From the NCBI GenBank assembly GCA_950097015.1, contig CATNEN010000037.1, positions 2,097,501 through 2,161,500 on the forward strand: a DNA stretch of 64,000 nucleotides, in the 5' to 3' direction. A model generated the notes under the pieces. It was not told the DNA's origin and ran no database searches. It worked only from the letters and a program-made list of their open reading frames with translations. The translations under genes and the position numbers were made by a program. This DNA comes from Macrostomum hystrix. Its lineage: Eukaryota > Platyhelminthes > Macrostomidae. Shown piece after piece: positions 10,440 through 22,600 of the stretch (position 1 is its first letter; every line of letters begins with the position of its first letter).

Positions 10440-13400
10440 CTCTAGTGAGTCGTAGTTTTCACTAGTATTCTCTAGTATTCTCTAGTATTCTCTAGTATTC
10501 TCTAGTATTCTCTAGTATTCTCTAGTATTCTCTAGTAATCTCTAGTATTCTCTAGTATTCTCTAGTAATCTCTAGTATTCTCTAGTATCCACTAGTATTC
10601 TCTAATATTCTCTAGTAATCTCTAGTATTCTCTAGTATTCTCTAGTATTCTCTAGTATTCTCTAATATTCTCTAGTATTCTCTAGTATTCTCTAGTAATC
10701 TCTAGTATTCTCTAGTATCCACTAGTATTCTCTAATATTCTCTAGTAATCTCTAGTATTCTCTAGTATTCTCTAGTATTCTCTAGTATTCTCTAATATTC
10801 TCTAGTATTCTCTAGTATTCTCTAGTAATCTCTTGTATTCTCTAGTATCCACTAGTATTCTCTAGTAATCTCTAGTATTCTCTAGTATTCTCTAGTATCC
10901 TCTATTATTCTCTAGTATTCTCTAGTATTCTCTAGTATTCTCTAGTATTCTCTAGTATTCTCTAGTATTCTCTAGTATTCTCTAGTATTCTCTAATATTC
11001 TCTAGTATTCTCTAGTATTCTCTAGTATTCTCTATTATTCTCTAGCATTCTCTAGTATTCTCTAGTATTCTCTAGTATTCTCTAGTAATCTCTAGTATTC
11101 TCTAGTATCCACTAGTATTCTCTAATATTCTCTAGAAATCTCTAGTATTCTCTAGTATTCTCTAGTATTCTCTAGTATTCTCTAATATTCTCTAGTATTC
11201 TCTAGTATTCTCTAGTAATCTCTTGTATTCTCTAGTATCCACTAGTATTCTCTAGTAATCTCTAGTATTCTCTAGTATTCTCTAGTATTCTCTATTATTC
11301 TCTAGTATTCTCTAGTATTCTCTAGTATTCTCTAGTATTCTCTAATATTCTCTAGTATTCTCTAATATTCTCTAGTAATCTCTAGTATTCTCTAGTATTC
11401 TCTAGTATTCTCTAGTATTCTCTAATATTCTCTAGTATTCTCTAGTATTCTCTAGTAATCTCTTGTATTCTCTAGTATCCACTAGTATTCTCTAGTAATC
11501 TCTAGTATTCTCTAGTATTCTCTAGTATCCTCTATTATTCTCTAGTATTCTCTAGTATTCTCTAGTATTCTCTAGTATTCTCTAGTATTCTCTAGTATTC
11601 TCTAGTATTCTCTAGTATTCTCTAATATTCTCTAGTATTCTCTAGTATTCTCTAGTATTCTCTATTATTCTCTAGCATTCTCTAGTATTCTCTAGTATTC
11701 TCTAGTATTCTCTAGTAATCTCTAGTATTCTCTAGTATCCACTAGTATTCTCTAATATTCTCTAGTAATCTCTAGTATTCTCTAGTATTCTCTAGTATTC
11801 TCTAGTATTCTCTAATATTCTCTAGTAATCTCTAGTATTCTCTAGTAATCTCTTGTATTCTCTAGTATCCACTAGTATTCTCTAGTAATCTCTAGTATTC
11901 TCTAGTATTCTCTAGTATTCTCTATTATTCTCTAGTATTCTCTAGTATTCTCTAGTATTCTCTAGTATTCTCTAGTATTCTCTAGTATTCTCTAGTATTC
12001 TCTAGTATTCTCTAATATTCTCTAGTATTCTCTAGTAATCTCTAGTATTCTCTATTATTCTCTAGCATTCTCTAGTATTCTCTAGTATTCTCTAGTATTC
12101 TCTAGTAATCTCTTGTATTCTCTAGTATCCACTAGTATTCTCTAGTAATCTCTAGTATTCTCTAGTATTCTCTAGTATTCTCTAGTATTCTCTAGTATTC
12201 TCTAGTATTCTCTAGTATTCACTAATATTCTCTAGTATTCTCTAGTATTCTCTAGTATTCTCTAGTATTCTCTATTATTCTCTAGCATTCTCTAGTATTC
12301 TCTAGTATTCTCTAGTATTCTCTAGTAATCTCTAGTATTCTCTAGTATCCACTAGTATTCTCTAATATTCTCTAGTATCCACTAGTATTCTCTAATATTC
12401 TCTAGTATTCTCTAGTATTCTCTAGTATTCTCTAGTATTCTCTAATATTCTCTAGTATTCTCTAGTATTCTCTAGTATTCTCTAGTATTCTCTAGTATTC
12501 TCTAGTATTCTCTAGTATTCTCTAGTAATCTCTAGTATTCTCTAGTATCCACTAGTACTCTCTAATATTCTCTATTATTCTCTAATATTCTCTAGTATTC
12601 TCTAGTATTCTCTAGTATTCTCTAGTATTCTCTAGTATTCTCTAGTATTCTCTAGTATTCACTAATATTCTCTAGTATTCTCTAGTATTCTCTAGTATTC
12701 TCTATTATTCTCTAGCATTCTCTAGTATTCTCTAGTATTCTCTAGTATTCTCTAGTAATCTCTAGTATTCTCTAGTATCCACTAGTATTCTCTAATATTC
12801 TCTAGTATCCACTAGTATTCTCTAATATTCTCTAGTATTCTCTAGTATTCTCTAGCATTCTCTAGTATTCTCTAATATTCTCTAGTAGTCTCTAGTATTC
12901 TCTATTATCCACTAGTATTCTCTCGTTTTTTCAGTAATCTCTAGTATTCTCTAGCATTCTCTAGCATTCTCTAGCATTTTCTAGTATTCTCTTGTTTTCT
13001 CTAGCAATCTCTAGTATTCTCTAGTATTCTCTAGCATTCTCTAGTATTCTCTATTATTCTATAATAATCTCTAGTATTCTCTATTATCGACTAGTATTCT
13101 CTCGTTTTTTCTAGTAATCTCTAGTATTCTCTAGTATTCTCTAGTATTCTCTAGTATTCTCTAGTATTCTCTAGTAATCTCTAGTATTCTCTAGTATTCT
13201 CTAGTAATCTCTAGTATTCACTAGTATCCACTCGTATTCTCTAATATTCTCTAGTAATCTCTAGTATTCTCTAGTATTCTCTAGTATTCTCTAGTATTCT
13301 CTAATATTCTCTAGTATTCTCTAGTATTCTCTAGTAATCTCTTGTATTCTCTAGTATCCACTAGTATTCTCTAGTAATCTCTTGTATTCTCTAGTATCCA

Positions 13401-14255
13401 CTAGTATTCTCTAGTAATCTCTAGTATTCTCTAGTATTCTCTAGTACTCTCTATTATTCTCTAATATTCTCTAGTATTCTCTAGTATTCTCTAGTATTCT
13501 CTAGTATTCTCTAGTATTCTCTAGTATTCTCTAGTATTCTCTAATATTCTCTAGTATTCTCTAGTATTCTCTATTATTCTCTAGCATTCTCTAGTATTCT
13601 CTAGTATTCTCTAGTATTCTCTAGTAATCTCTAGTATTCTCTAGTATCCACTAGTATTCTCTAATATTCTCTAGTATCCACTAGTATTCTCTAATATTCT
13701 CTAGTATTCTCTAGTATTCTCTAGTATTCTCTAGTATTCTCTAGTATTCTCTAGTATTCTCTAGTATTCTCTAGTATTCTCTAGTATTCTCTAGTATTCT
13801 CTAGTATTCTCTAGTATTCTCTAGTAATCTCTAGTATTCTCTAGTATCCACTAGTACTCTCTAATATTCTCTAGCATTCTCTAGTATTCTCTATTATTCT
13901 CTAGCATTCTCTAGTATTCTCTAGTATTCTCTAGCATTCTCTAGTATTCTCTATTATTCTATAATAATCTCTAGTATTCTCTATTATCGACTAGTATTCT
14001 CTCGTTTTTTCTAGTAATCTCTAGTATTCTCTAGTATTCTCTAGTATTCTCTAGTATTCTCTAGTATTCTCTAGTATTCTCTAGTAATCTCTAGTATTCT
14101 CTAGTATTCTCTAGTATTCTCTAGTAATCTCTAGTATTCTCTATTATCCACTACTATTCTCTCGTTTTTTAGTAATCTCTAGTATTCTCTAGCATTCTCT
14201 AGTATCCACTTGTATTCTCTCGTTTTTTAGTATTTCCCAGTATTCCCTAGTACTT
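10440..14255. repeat. 3.8-kb array of a 10-bp unit
   Basis: Around 380 units of TCTAGTATTC with scattered variants (TAATC, AATATTC, TATCCAC, ATTATTC, AGCATTC). Variant units recur in the same order, for example the run with TCTTGTATTC then TCTAGTATCC then ACTAGTATTC, and the pair TCTATTATTC then TCTAGCATTC. This shows that blocks of several hundred bases were duplicated inside the array. It is nearly pure from 10460 to 12920 and more broken up, with CTCGTTTTTT inserts, near 12920-13120 and after 13980. Confidence 0.98.
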
Positions 14256-14875
14256 CATATCACTTTTATTTCCCGAATTCTAACAAACAAATGGTCGAGA
14301 CAAAAGCACTGCAGTTTTGGGTGCAGAGACAATTTTATTATCTAGTAATAGCATCATCAAGCTTCTTATATTCTTATGATAATGTATTGCTTTACGGACG
14401 ATAACTTATTATTATATTGTAACTGATTACAAATACTTAAAGGTATACTGAAATCAATATTTACAGTAACGAAAAGGTCTGTCACCTGAAGTGAAATAAA
14501 AAAGGTTGGAGTCAAAATTAAAAAGGACTGCGATTGCACATTGTACATCAACATGCAAATATGTAGCAACGAAGATGAATAAACATCACGCGTTGTTTTG
14601 AATCTATAATATGCAAGTGTTACAGAAACAATACCGAAGCTATACCGAAGCAGTACATATAACAAACTCAAGTTGAGACAATTGTTAACTTTTCAGGTTG
14701 AAAAATGATTTAAGCATTTTGTCTATTTTTTTTCTAAAATGACGAGAAACAACGAAATAGAGTGTACAGAAAAGCTGATTTTAAATTTGAAAATGTTTAG
14801 AAAATTCTATATCAAGACGATAGATGGAAGAAATTAGCGACTTAAAAGTTAAAGAAATGGGGTGGATGCTTAGAG
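14256..14875. other. AT-rich unique spacer between two arrays
   Basis: No gene, RNA or repeat recognised. A 101-codon minus-strand frame at 14366-14671 is rich in Leu, Ser and Tyr with no family match, and is likely chance. Confidence 0.5.
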
Positions 14876-16295
14876 AGGGTCATAGAGGGGTAGAGGGTCA
14901 TAGAGGGTAGAGGGTCATAGAGGGTAGAGGGTCATAGAGGGTAGAGGGTCATAGAGGGTAGAGGGTCATAGAGGGTAGAGGGTCATAAAGGGTAGAGTAT
15001 CATAGAGGGGTAGAGGGTCATAAAGGGTAGAGTGTCATAGAGGGGTAGAGTGTTATAGAGAGTAGAGGGTCATATAGGGGTAGAGTGTTATATAGGGGTA
15101 GAGTGTTATATAGGGGTAGAGTGTTATATAGGGGTAGAGTGCCATAGAGAGTAGTGTCATATGCCATAGTGCTAGAGTGCCATAGGGTCATATAGGGGTA
15201 GAGTGTCATATAGGGGTGGAGTGTCATAGAGAGTAGAGTGTCATATAGGGGTAGAGTGTCATATAGGGGTAGAGTGTCATATAGGGGTAGAGTGTCAGAG
15301 AGTAGAGGGTCATATAGCGGTAGAGTGTCATATAGGGGTAGAGTGTCATAGAGAGTAGAGTGTCATATAGGGGTAGAGTGTCATATAGGGGTAGAGTGTC
15401 ATATAGGGGTAGAGTGTCAGAGAGTAGAGGGTCATATAGCGGTAGAGTGTCATATAGGGGTAGAGTGTCATATAGGGGTAGAGTGTCAGAGAGTAGAGGG
15501 TCATATAGCGGTAGAGTGTCATATAGGGGTAGAGTGTCATAGAGAGTAGAGTGTCATATAGGGGTAGAGTGTCATATAGGGGTAGAGTGTCATAGAGAGT
15601 AGAGGATCATATAGGGGTAGAGTGTCATAGAGAGTAGAGGGTCATATAGGGGTAGAGTGTCATAGAGAGTAGAGGGTCATATAGCGGTAGAGTGTCATAT
15701 AGGGGTAGAGTGTCGTATAGGGGTAGAGTGTCATAGAGAGTAGAGGGTCATATAGGGGTAGAGTGTTATATAGGGGTAGAGTGTCATATAGGGGTAGAGT
15801 GTCATATAGGGGTAGAGTGTCATAGAGAGTAGAGGGTCATATAGGGGTAGAGTGTTATATAGGGGTAGAGTGTCATATAGGGGTAGAGTGTCATATAGGG
15901 GTAGAGTGTCATATAGGGGTAGAGTGTCATATAGGGGTAGAGTGTCATAGAGAGTAGAGGGTCATATAGGGGTAGAGTGTCATATAGGGGTAGAGTGTCA
16001 GAGAGTAGAGGATCATATAGGGGTAGAGTGTCATAGAGAGTAGAGGGTCATATAGGGGTAGAGTGTCATAGAGAGTAGAGGGTCATATAGCGGTAGAGTG
16101 TCATATAGGGGTAGAGTGTCATATAGGGGTAGAGTGTCATAGAGAGTAGAGGGTCATATAGGGGTAGAGTGTCATATAGGGGTAGAGTGTCATGTAGGGG
16201 TAGAGTGTCATATAGGGGTAGAGTGTCATAGAGAGTAGAGGGTCATATAGGGGTAGAGTGTCATATAGGGGTAGAGTGTCATAGAGGGTAGAGGG
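14876..16295. repeat. 18-bp minisatellite
   Basis: Unit TAGAGTGTCATATAGGGG with alternates TAGAGGGTCATAGAGAG and TAGCGG. The first units (14876-15000) are a simpler TAGAGGGTCATAGAGGG form. Blocks of mixed variants repeat in order, so segments have been copied within the array. It lies about 380 bases beyond the lmx1 stop codon. Confidence 0.96.
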
Positions 16296-16675
16296 TCAGA
16301 GGTGGATGAAAAGGCAATGGAAAAACTGTAAGATGGAAACCAAGTCTAATTTGCAAGAGATTATGGAACATTTTTTCAGCCATTAGTTCAATAAAATATG
16401 AAAGCAAATTAGCATACGAGCTACAAGGTCAATGTACACGTCAGCCAATATTGAAAAAGAACATGATACTAGCTTAAAATCAAGCTTCAATTGTGCCGCT
16501 GCAAAATCATTATGAATGCCTCCCCTTAGTCATGGAACAATAGATTTTGTGCAAAGAAGCTAACAGAAGATATTTAACAACAAGCGCAAGCGTCAGCAAA
16601 TCGAAAAACATTTATGATAAAAATCTCGCAGTCTTAATTATAATCATTAGCAGAATCATTGTTGAACATTTAGCC
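16296..16675. other. lmx1 3' flank
   Basis: Unique AT-rich DNA directly downstream of the lmx1 stop, and so probably its 3' untranslated region and terminator area. No minus-strand AATAAA was spotted near the stop. Confidence 0.4.
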
Positions 16676-19600
16676 TCAGGTGAAATAGGCAGTCTGCATT
16701 GAGTAGAGCTTGTCCATCGGATCCTCGGATTTTGTCAGACTGTCTAACATGCTCAAACTGCTACTGCCGCTGTGATTGTGATTAATACTGCTGCTGTTAT
16801 TGTTGTTGTTATTGCCGTTACCATGGTGATGGAGCATAACTTCGCCGCTTACAGTTATGTCTAACGGCCCGATAGATAAAGCATCGTCGCCCATGACGAT
16901 GGAGTGAGCGGCCGCGGTGCAAGAGTCCGCCGTGGTCGGCGAGTCGCCAGTCGCGTCCGACATTCCTCCGGCTGCCGCGGTGGCTGCGGCAACTGAGGCG
17001 GCCGCGGCGGCTGCCGTCTGTCTTCTTGCCAGCTTCTTGACCTTGGCCCGCTGATTCTGGAACCAGACCTGCACAACGCGGACACTGAGGCCAGTCTCGG
17101 CGGCCAGCGACTCGCGGACTTTTCTAGACGGCTTCGGGTTGACTTCAAAGGCTGATTTGAACTTTCGCCGCTGGCCGGTGCTGAGGATGGTGCGTGGTCT
17201 CTTCGCTCCGCCACGGCCGCCCTGCTCGCTGTCCGAGTCGTCCAGTTCGTCGAGATCGTCGCTGCGAGGCGAACGCGGTGGCGCTGCCTGCTGCTGAACT
17301 GAAGGCTGTTCAGGCTGCTGCGGCTGCTGCTGCTGCTGCAGGTGTTCCTGCTGCAACTGCAGGGTGGCTGCCAGCTCTCTTTCGTAGTCGAAGCGGCAAA
17401 AAAGTCTTCCGTCGCGAACAACAAACTGGTCGCCTTTGCGCAGCGGCAGGCCGCAGGCGATGCATGCGAAGCAGGTCACGTGATAGGCGTGCTGGTTGGC
17501 GCGCATCACCAGCTCCTTGGAGCCGATTGGCTGGCCGCAGCAGCTGCAGCGAGTGCCGAATTTCCTGGCGGGAGCGAAAATGATAGATGAAAAGTTTTGA
17601 ATTTGTTCTTTCTCATTTTTATTTAGCTGACACTGTCTAAAGCATTTGTCCTTTGAGAATTAGGAGTACCTATCTAAAGCAGCCTCTCTATCTAACTTAC
17701 CGGTTCTTTGATGAAGCCGCCTATCTTATCAATCTAACCCACAGGTTCTCTGATGAAGCCTCCTATCTTATGAATATAATCCACAGGTTCTTTTGATGAA
17801 GCCGCCTATCTTATCAATCTAATCCACCTGTTCTTTGATGAAGCCGCCTATCTTATCTATCTAACCCACAGGTTCTCTGATGAAGCCTCCTATCTTATGA
17901 ATATAATCCACAGGTTCTTTTGATGAAGCCGCCTATCTTATCAATCTAACCCACCGGTTCTTTGATGAAGCCGCCTATCTTATCAATCTAACCCACCGGT
18001 TCTTTGATGAAGCCGCCTATCTTATCAATCTAACCCACAGGTTCTTTTGATGAAGCCGCCTATCTTATCAATCTAACCCACCGGTTCTTTGATGAAGCCG
18101 CCTATCTTATCAATCTAACCCACCGGTTCTTTGATGAAGCCGCCTATCTTATCAATCTAACCCACCGGTTCTTTGATGAAGCCGTCTTCCTTATCAATCT
18201 AACACACCGGTTCTTTGATGAAGCCGCCTATCTTATCAATCTAACCCACAGGTTCTTTGATGAAGCCGCTTATCTTATCAATCTAACCCACCGGTTCTTT
18301 GATGAAGCCGCCTATCTTATCTATCTAACCCACAGGTTCTCTGATGAAGCCTCCTATCTTATGAATATAATCCACAGGTTCTTTTGATGAAGCCGCCTAT
18401 CTTATCAATCTAACCCACCGGTTCTTTGATGAAGCCGCCTATCTTATCAATCTAACCCACCGGTTCTTTGATGAAGCCGCCTATCTTATCAATCTAACCC
18501 ACAGGTTCTTTTGATGAAGCCGCCTATCTTATCAATCTAACCCACCGGTTCTTTGATGAAGCCGCCTATCTTATCAATCTAACCCACCGGTTCTTTGATG
18601 AAGCCGCCTATCTTATCAATCTAACCCACCGGTTCTTTGATGAAGCCGTCTTCCTTATCAATCTAACACACCGGTTCTTTGATGAAGCCGCCTATCTTAT
18701 CAATCTAACCCACAGGTTCTTTGATGAAGCCGCTTATCTTATCAATCTAACCCACAGGTTCTCTGATGAAGCCGCCTATCTTATCAATCTAACCCACCGG
18801 TTCTTTGATGAAGCCGTCTTCCTTATCAATCTAACCCACCGGTTCTTTGATGAAGCCGCCTATCTTATCAATCTAACCCACCGGTTCTTTGATGAAGCCG
18901 CCCATCTTATCAATCTAACACACAGGTTCTTTGATGAAGCCGCCTATCTTATCAATCTAACCCACCTGTTCTTTGATGAACCCGCCTATCTTATCAATCT
19001 AACCCACCGGTTCTTTGATGAAGCCGCCTATCTTATCAATCTAACCCACCGGTTCTTTGATGAAGCCGCCTATCTTATCAATCTAACCCACCGGTTCTTT
19101 GATGAAGCCGCCTATCTTATCAATCTAACCCACCGGTTCTTTGATGAAGCCGCCTATCTTATCAATCTAACCCACCTGTTCTTTGATGAACCCGCCTATC
19201 TTATCAATCTAACCCACCGGTTCTTTGATGAAGCCGTCTTCCTTATCAATCTAACACACCGGTTCTTTGATGAAGCCGCCTATCTTATCAATCTAACCCA
19301 CCGGTTCTTTGATGAAGCCGCCTATCTTATCAATCTAACCCACCGGTTCTTTGATGAAGCCGGCACTACACAGAAAGCACGAGTTATTTGATGCAATAAA
19401 TTCAACCAAATGGCTGGGCTTAAAACTCTTAAGTAAAGCTATGAGATATTTCTTGTATATTGACCTTCATGCTCGAGGCACAATGTCTACAGAAAGGACG
19501 CTCTCGAGAAGGGATTAAATGGAGCAGATTAGTCTCTGACAGGACATGTTTAGTTTCCAAGCAGAGTTCACGGATCATCGGTTAGAGCAAATGCTTAGAA

Positions 19601-22600
19601 ATTTATTTGACTGCCTTTTGGATGGCGAGTCCACATTCTGGGGAATTACTGGACACAAGTTAAGCTATCCAGACTCTCTCAATGAGTGAGTGCATTGAGA
19701 AATATTTGCCAATGGGATTATAGTGAGTGCAGTTTGAGTCCTGCAGGATTAGCTTATTTAACAAGTTGGCAAACAACAGCTATGGCAACTGAAATCACTC
19801 CGCCTCTCTCACACCCGAGCCCCAGCAGGGGCCGCACTGGAAGAGAAGTCCCTTGGCTAGCAACAAACGTTTGAAACATTTTGCTTTCAATCGCACTAAA
19901 ATGCTTTGGGCTTCAATCTAAAATTATATTATCCACTTTTTTAGTTTTTAAAGCCTAGGCCTACAATCACGGGTTAAGCGATAACTACATGGTATTACTC
20001 AACGGGGTGGCACAGAGGACTGCTAAGGTCCCGAGTCTACAGTGGTTGTTAAGGCGTGATTCCTAGTCCGATGGTTAAATTGGTGCAGCCGAGTCACGCT
20101 CTCTCGTCAGCCCTGCCAAACAGGTTACACTCGAGCATTTGTCTAATTGTTGAAAGCTTTTAATAATTAAATACGGATATCAAAAGGGTGGTTTGTAGCT
20201 CGAACACCGCTGCACCAAGCATTTTTAAAGCAAACATTGGCACCCGCCCTTGTCTTCCGGAAGAGGATTCGGGAGCCAGAAGGAAGCAGCAGGTGATTTC
20301 TTTCCTTCTTCCGAATCTCTCCCCAATGGCTCCATGCGGTTGGTCGCTTGACAGCTAGAGCTTCCGCAGTTTACAGGGCAGCGTGCTCACAGCCATGCTC
20401 AAGCTATACTCACAGGTCCACAGTTTGCTGCTCAAACTGCCGGTAGGACACGACCGACAAACACATGCAACTCAAGAAGCAGGGAGAGAGAGAGCCGGGA
20501 GAATTGTTTGTACAAATCTTGACCATGACACAGGTTATCCACCCTCAGCTCTGACCAGAATGCTCTCGATATGTGCTCAGTTCCTGTGTTGATTCCAGCA
20601 AAGTATTAAAAGGATTTGAGTAAACTGTGGAGGACCCTCGGTAGTATAGGAGGAGGAGATGACAGTCTGTGGGGTCGTGCACGGCCTCACCTTGTGTGCT
20701 CAACCAACTCATACTCGCAGAGATTTTAAGTTGCACACGTGCCGGACAGGCCTTGATTGTTGTTCGAAGAGGTGTTAAACAATTTTTAAACAAAGGGTTA
20801 GAGCAGCGGTGAGCGGCTGCTCCGAGTTTGTGTCAATCCACTGGACCAGGTGAAGCTATGATGGACAGCTAGGGCAGTAGAGAGAATAGACAACAACACT
20901 AGTGAGCATATTTTCTAAGTCTGGCTACAATGGGTAGGATAATAATTTCATCCAATCCTTATATCCTTGTTTGAATTTTATGGGCCATTATTTTCATATT
21001 TAAAAATTATTTGAGCATTGTTTATTTTAGAACTGAAAAAACAGGTCTTTTTGACAGCCTTTCTGTTGACAGCCTTTCATATTTTCTAGAGAGTAAAACT
21101 TCAAATCCATCATGTCTCTCCCTAAACCCGTTAACCCCAAAACCAGTGATGACCTCCCTAAATCCATAATGACCACCCTAAATCCACGATGACCTCCCTA
21201 AATCCATGATGACCTCCCTAAATCCATGATGACCTCCCTAAATCCATGATGGCCTCCCTAAATCCATGATGACCTCCCTAAATCCATGATGACCTCCCTA
21301 AATCCATGATGACCTCCCTAAATCCACGATGACCTCCCTAAATCCATGATGACCTCCCTAAATCCATGATGACCTCCCTAAATCCACGATGACCTCCCTA
21401 AATCCATGATGACCTCCCTAAATCCATGATGACCTCCCTAAATCCACGATGACCTCTCTAAATCCATAATGACCTCCCCAAATTCATGATGACCTCCCTA
21501 AATCCACGATGACCTCCCTAAATCCATAACGACCTCCCTAAATCCACGATGACCTCCCTAAATCCACGATGACCTCCCTAAATCCATAACGACCTCCCTA
21601 AATCCATGATGACCTCCCTAAATCCACGATGACCTCCCTAAATCCATAATGACCTCCCCAAATCCATAATGACCTCCCCAAATTCATGATGAAATTCCCG
21701 AAATTCCCAAATTCCCAAAAGCAGAATAACTCAAAAAACGCAGACAATAAAGTTTCTTCGCATTTGGAAAGCATTTGTTTGAAGGCATTCGCCTAACCAC
21801 AGGAGATTGTGGGAGGAGCGGGCTCACTGTGAACGAGTTTGGACAAGTGAAAATTAGCGACAACTGGGCGAGTTTGAGAAAATAAAGGTGTACAAATTCT
21901 CAGTTTTCAAGTGCCGAAATTCGCATAGGAAGTGTTCCCAGCTGCATCTAATAAGTGGGCTTATGTGTTATGTTTGAATACAAACCCCGTGGACTGTGTT
22001 ATCTGCTATGAGCTTTAGCTGTCTCAGGTTAGTCCAGCTAAACACCCAGGCGGAGGATGGGGTGGCCGTTCAACAGCTGCCAGTCACTTCAAAGCGTCAA
22101 TAGATGCCAGACCGAGGCGCCATTCGACTTCGCTGCAGATTATATAGTCTATGGCCCTCCCGCGGAGTCCAATTTCAAGCCTTGGCTTCACTTTCCCTTG
22201 CCTAGCAATGCAATGGTTTTAAGGAAACAACAACAAACCATTGTGTGAGTATAGAACTCAATATGCTCAGTATTCTGTGGAGCTTCATGCATAACTCTAC
22301 TCTCTACTTTACTTTCTCTTTCACTTGGTATATTTTGGAAGCAAGGCGGACCTCGAGTTAAGGGTTCTCAACTGCCCGGCGGGTGGTCAGGATTGTTCCC
22401 GCAGTCATGAAATATTAAAGCGCCAAAACCGCATGGTTACTGCGCGCGGCTGTGGCATGACTGAAGTTTGGCCTGGATGGGGGGTTTGGCCCATAGAACT
22501 CTGCTGGCTCGCTTTTCATATTGTGACAAGAAACTGTGTAGATGCGTACATTCGAGTGTTTTTTCGTTCACCAAACACCTTTTGAATCTTTGAAAAGCGA

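Noticed and set aside
20007-20110. Possible tRNA gene or SINE head
   Set aside because: Only a weak A-box-like string is present; there is no B box and no foldable cloverleaf.
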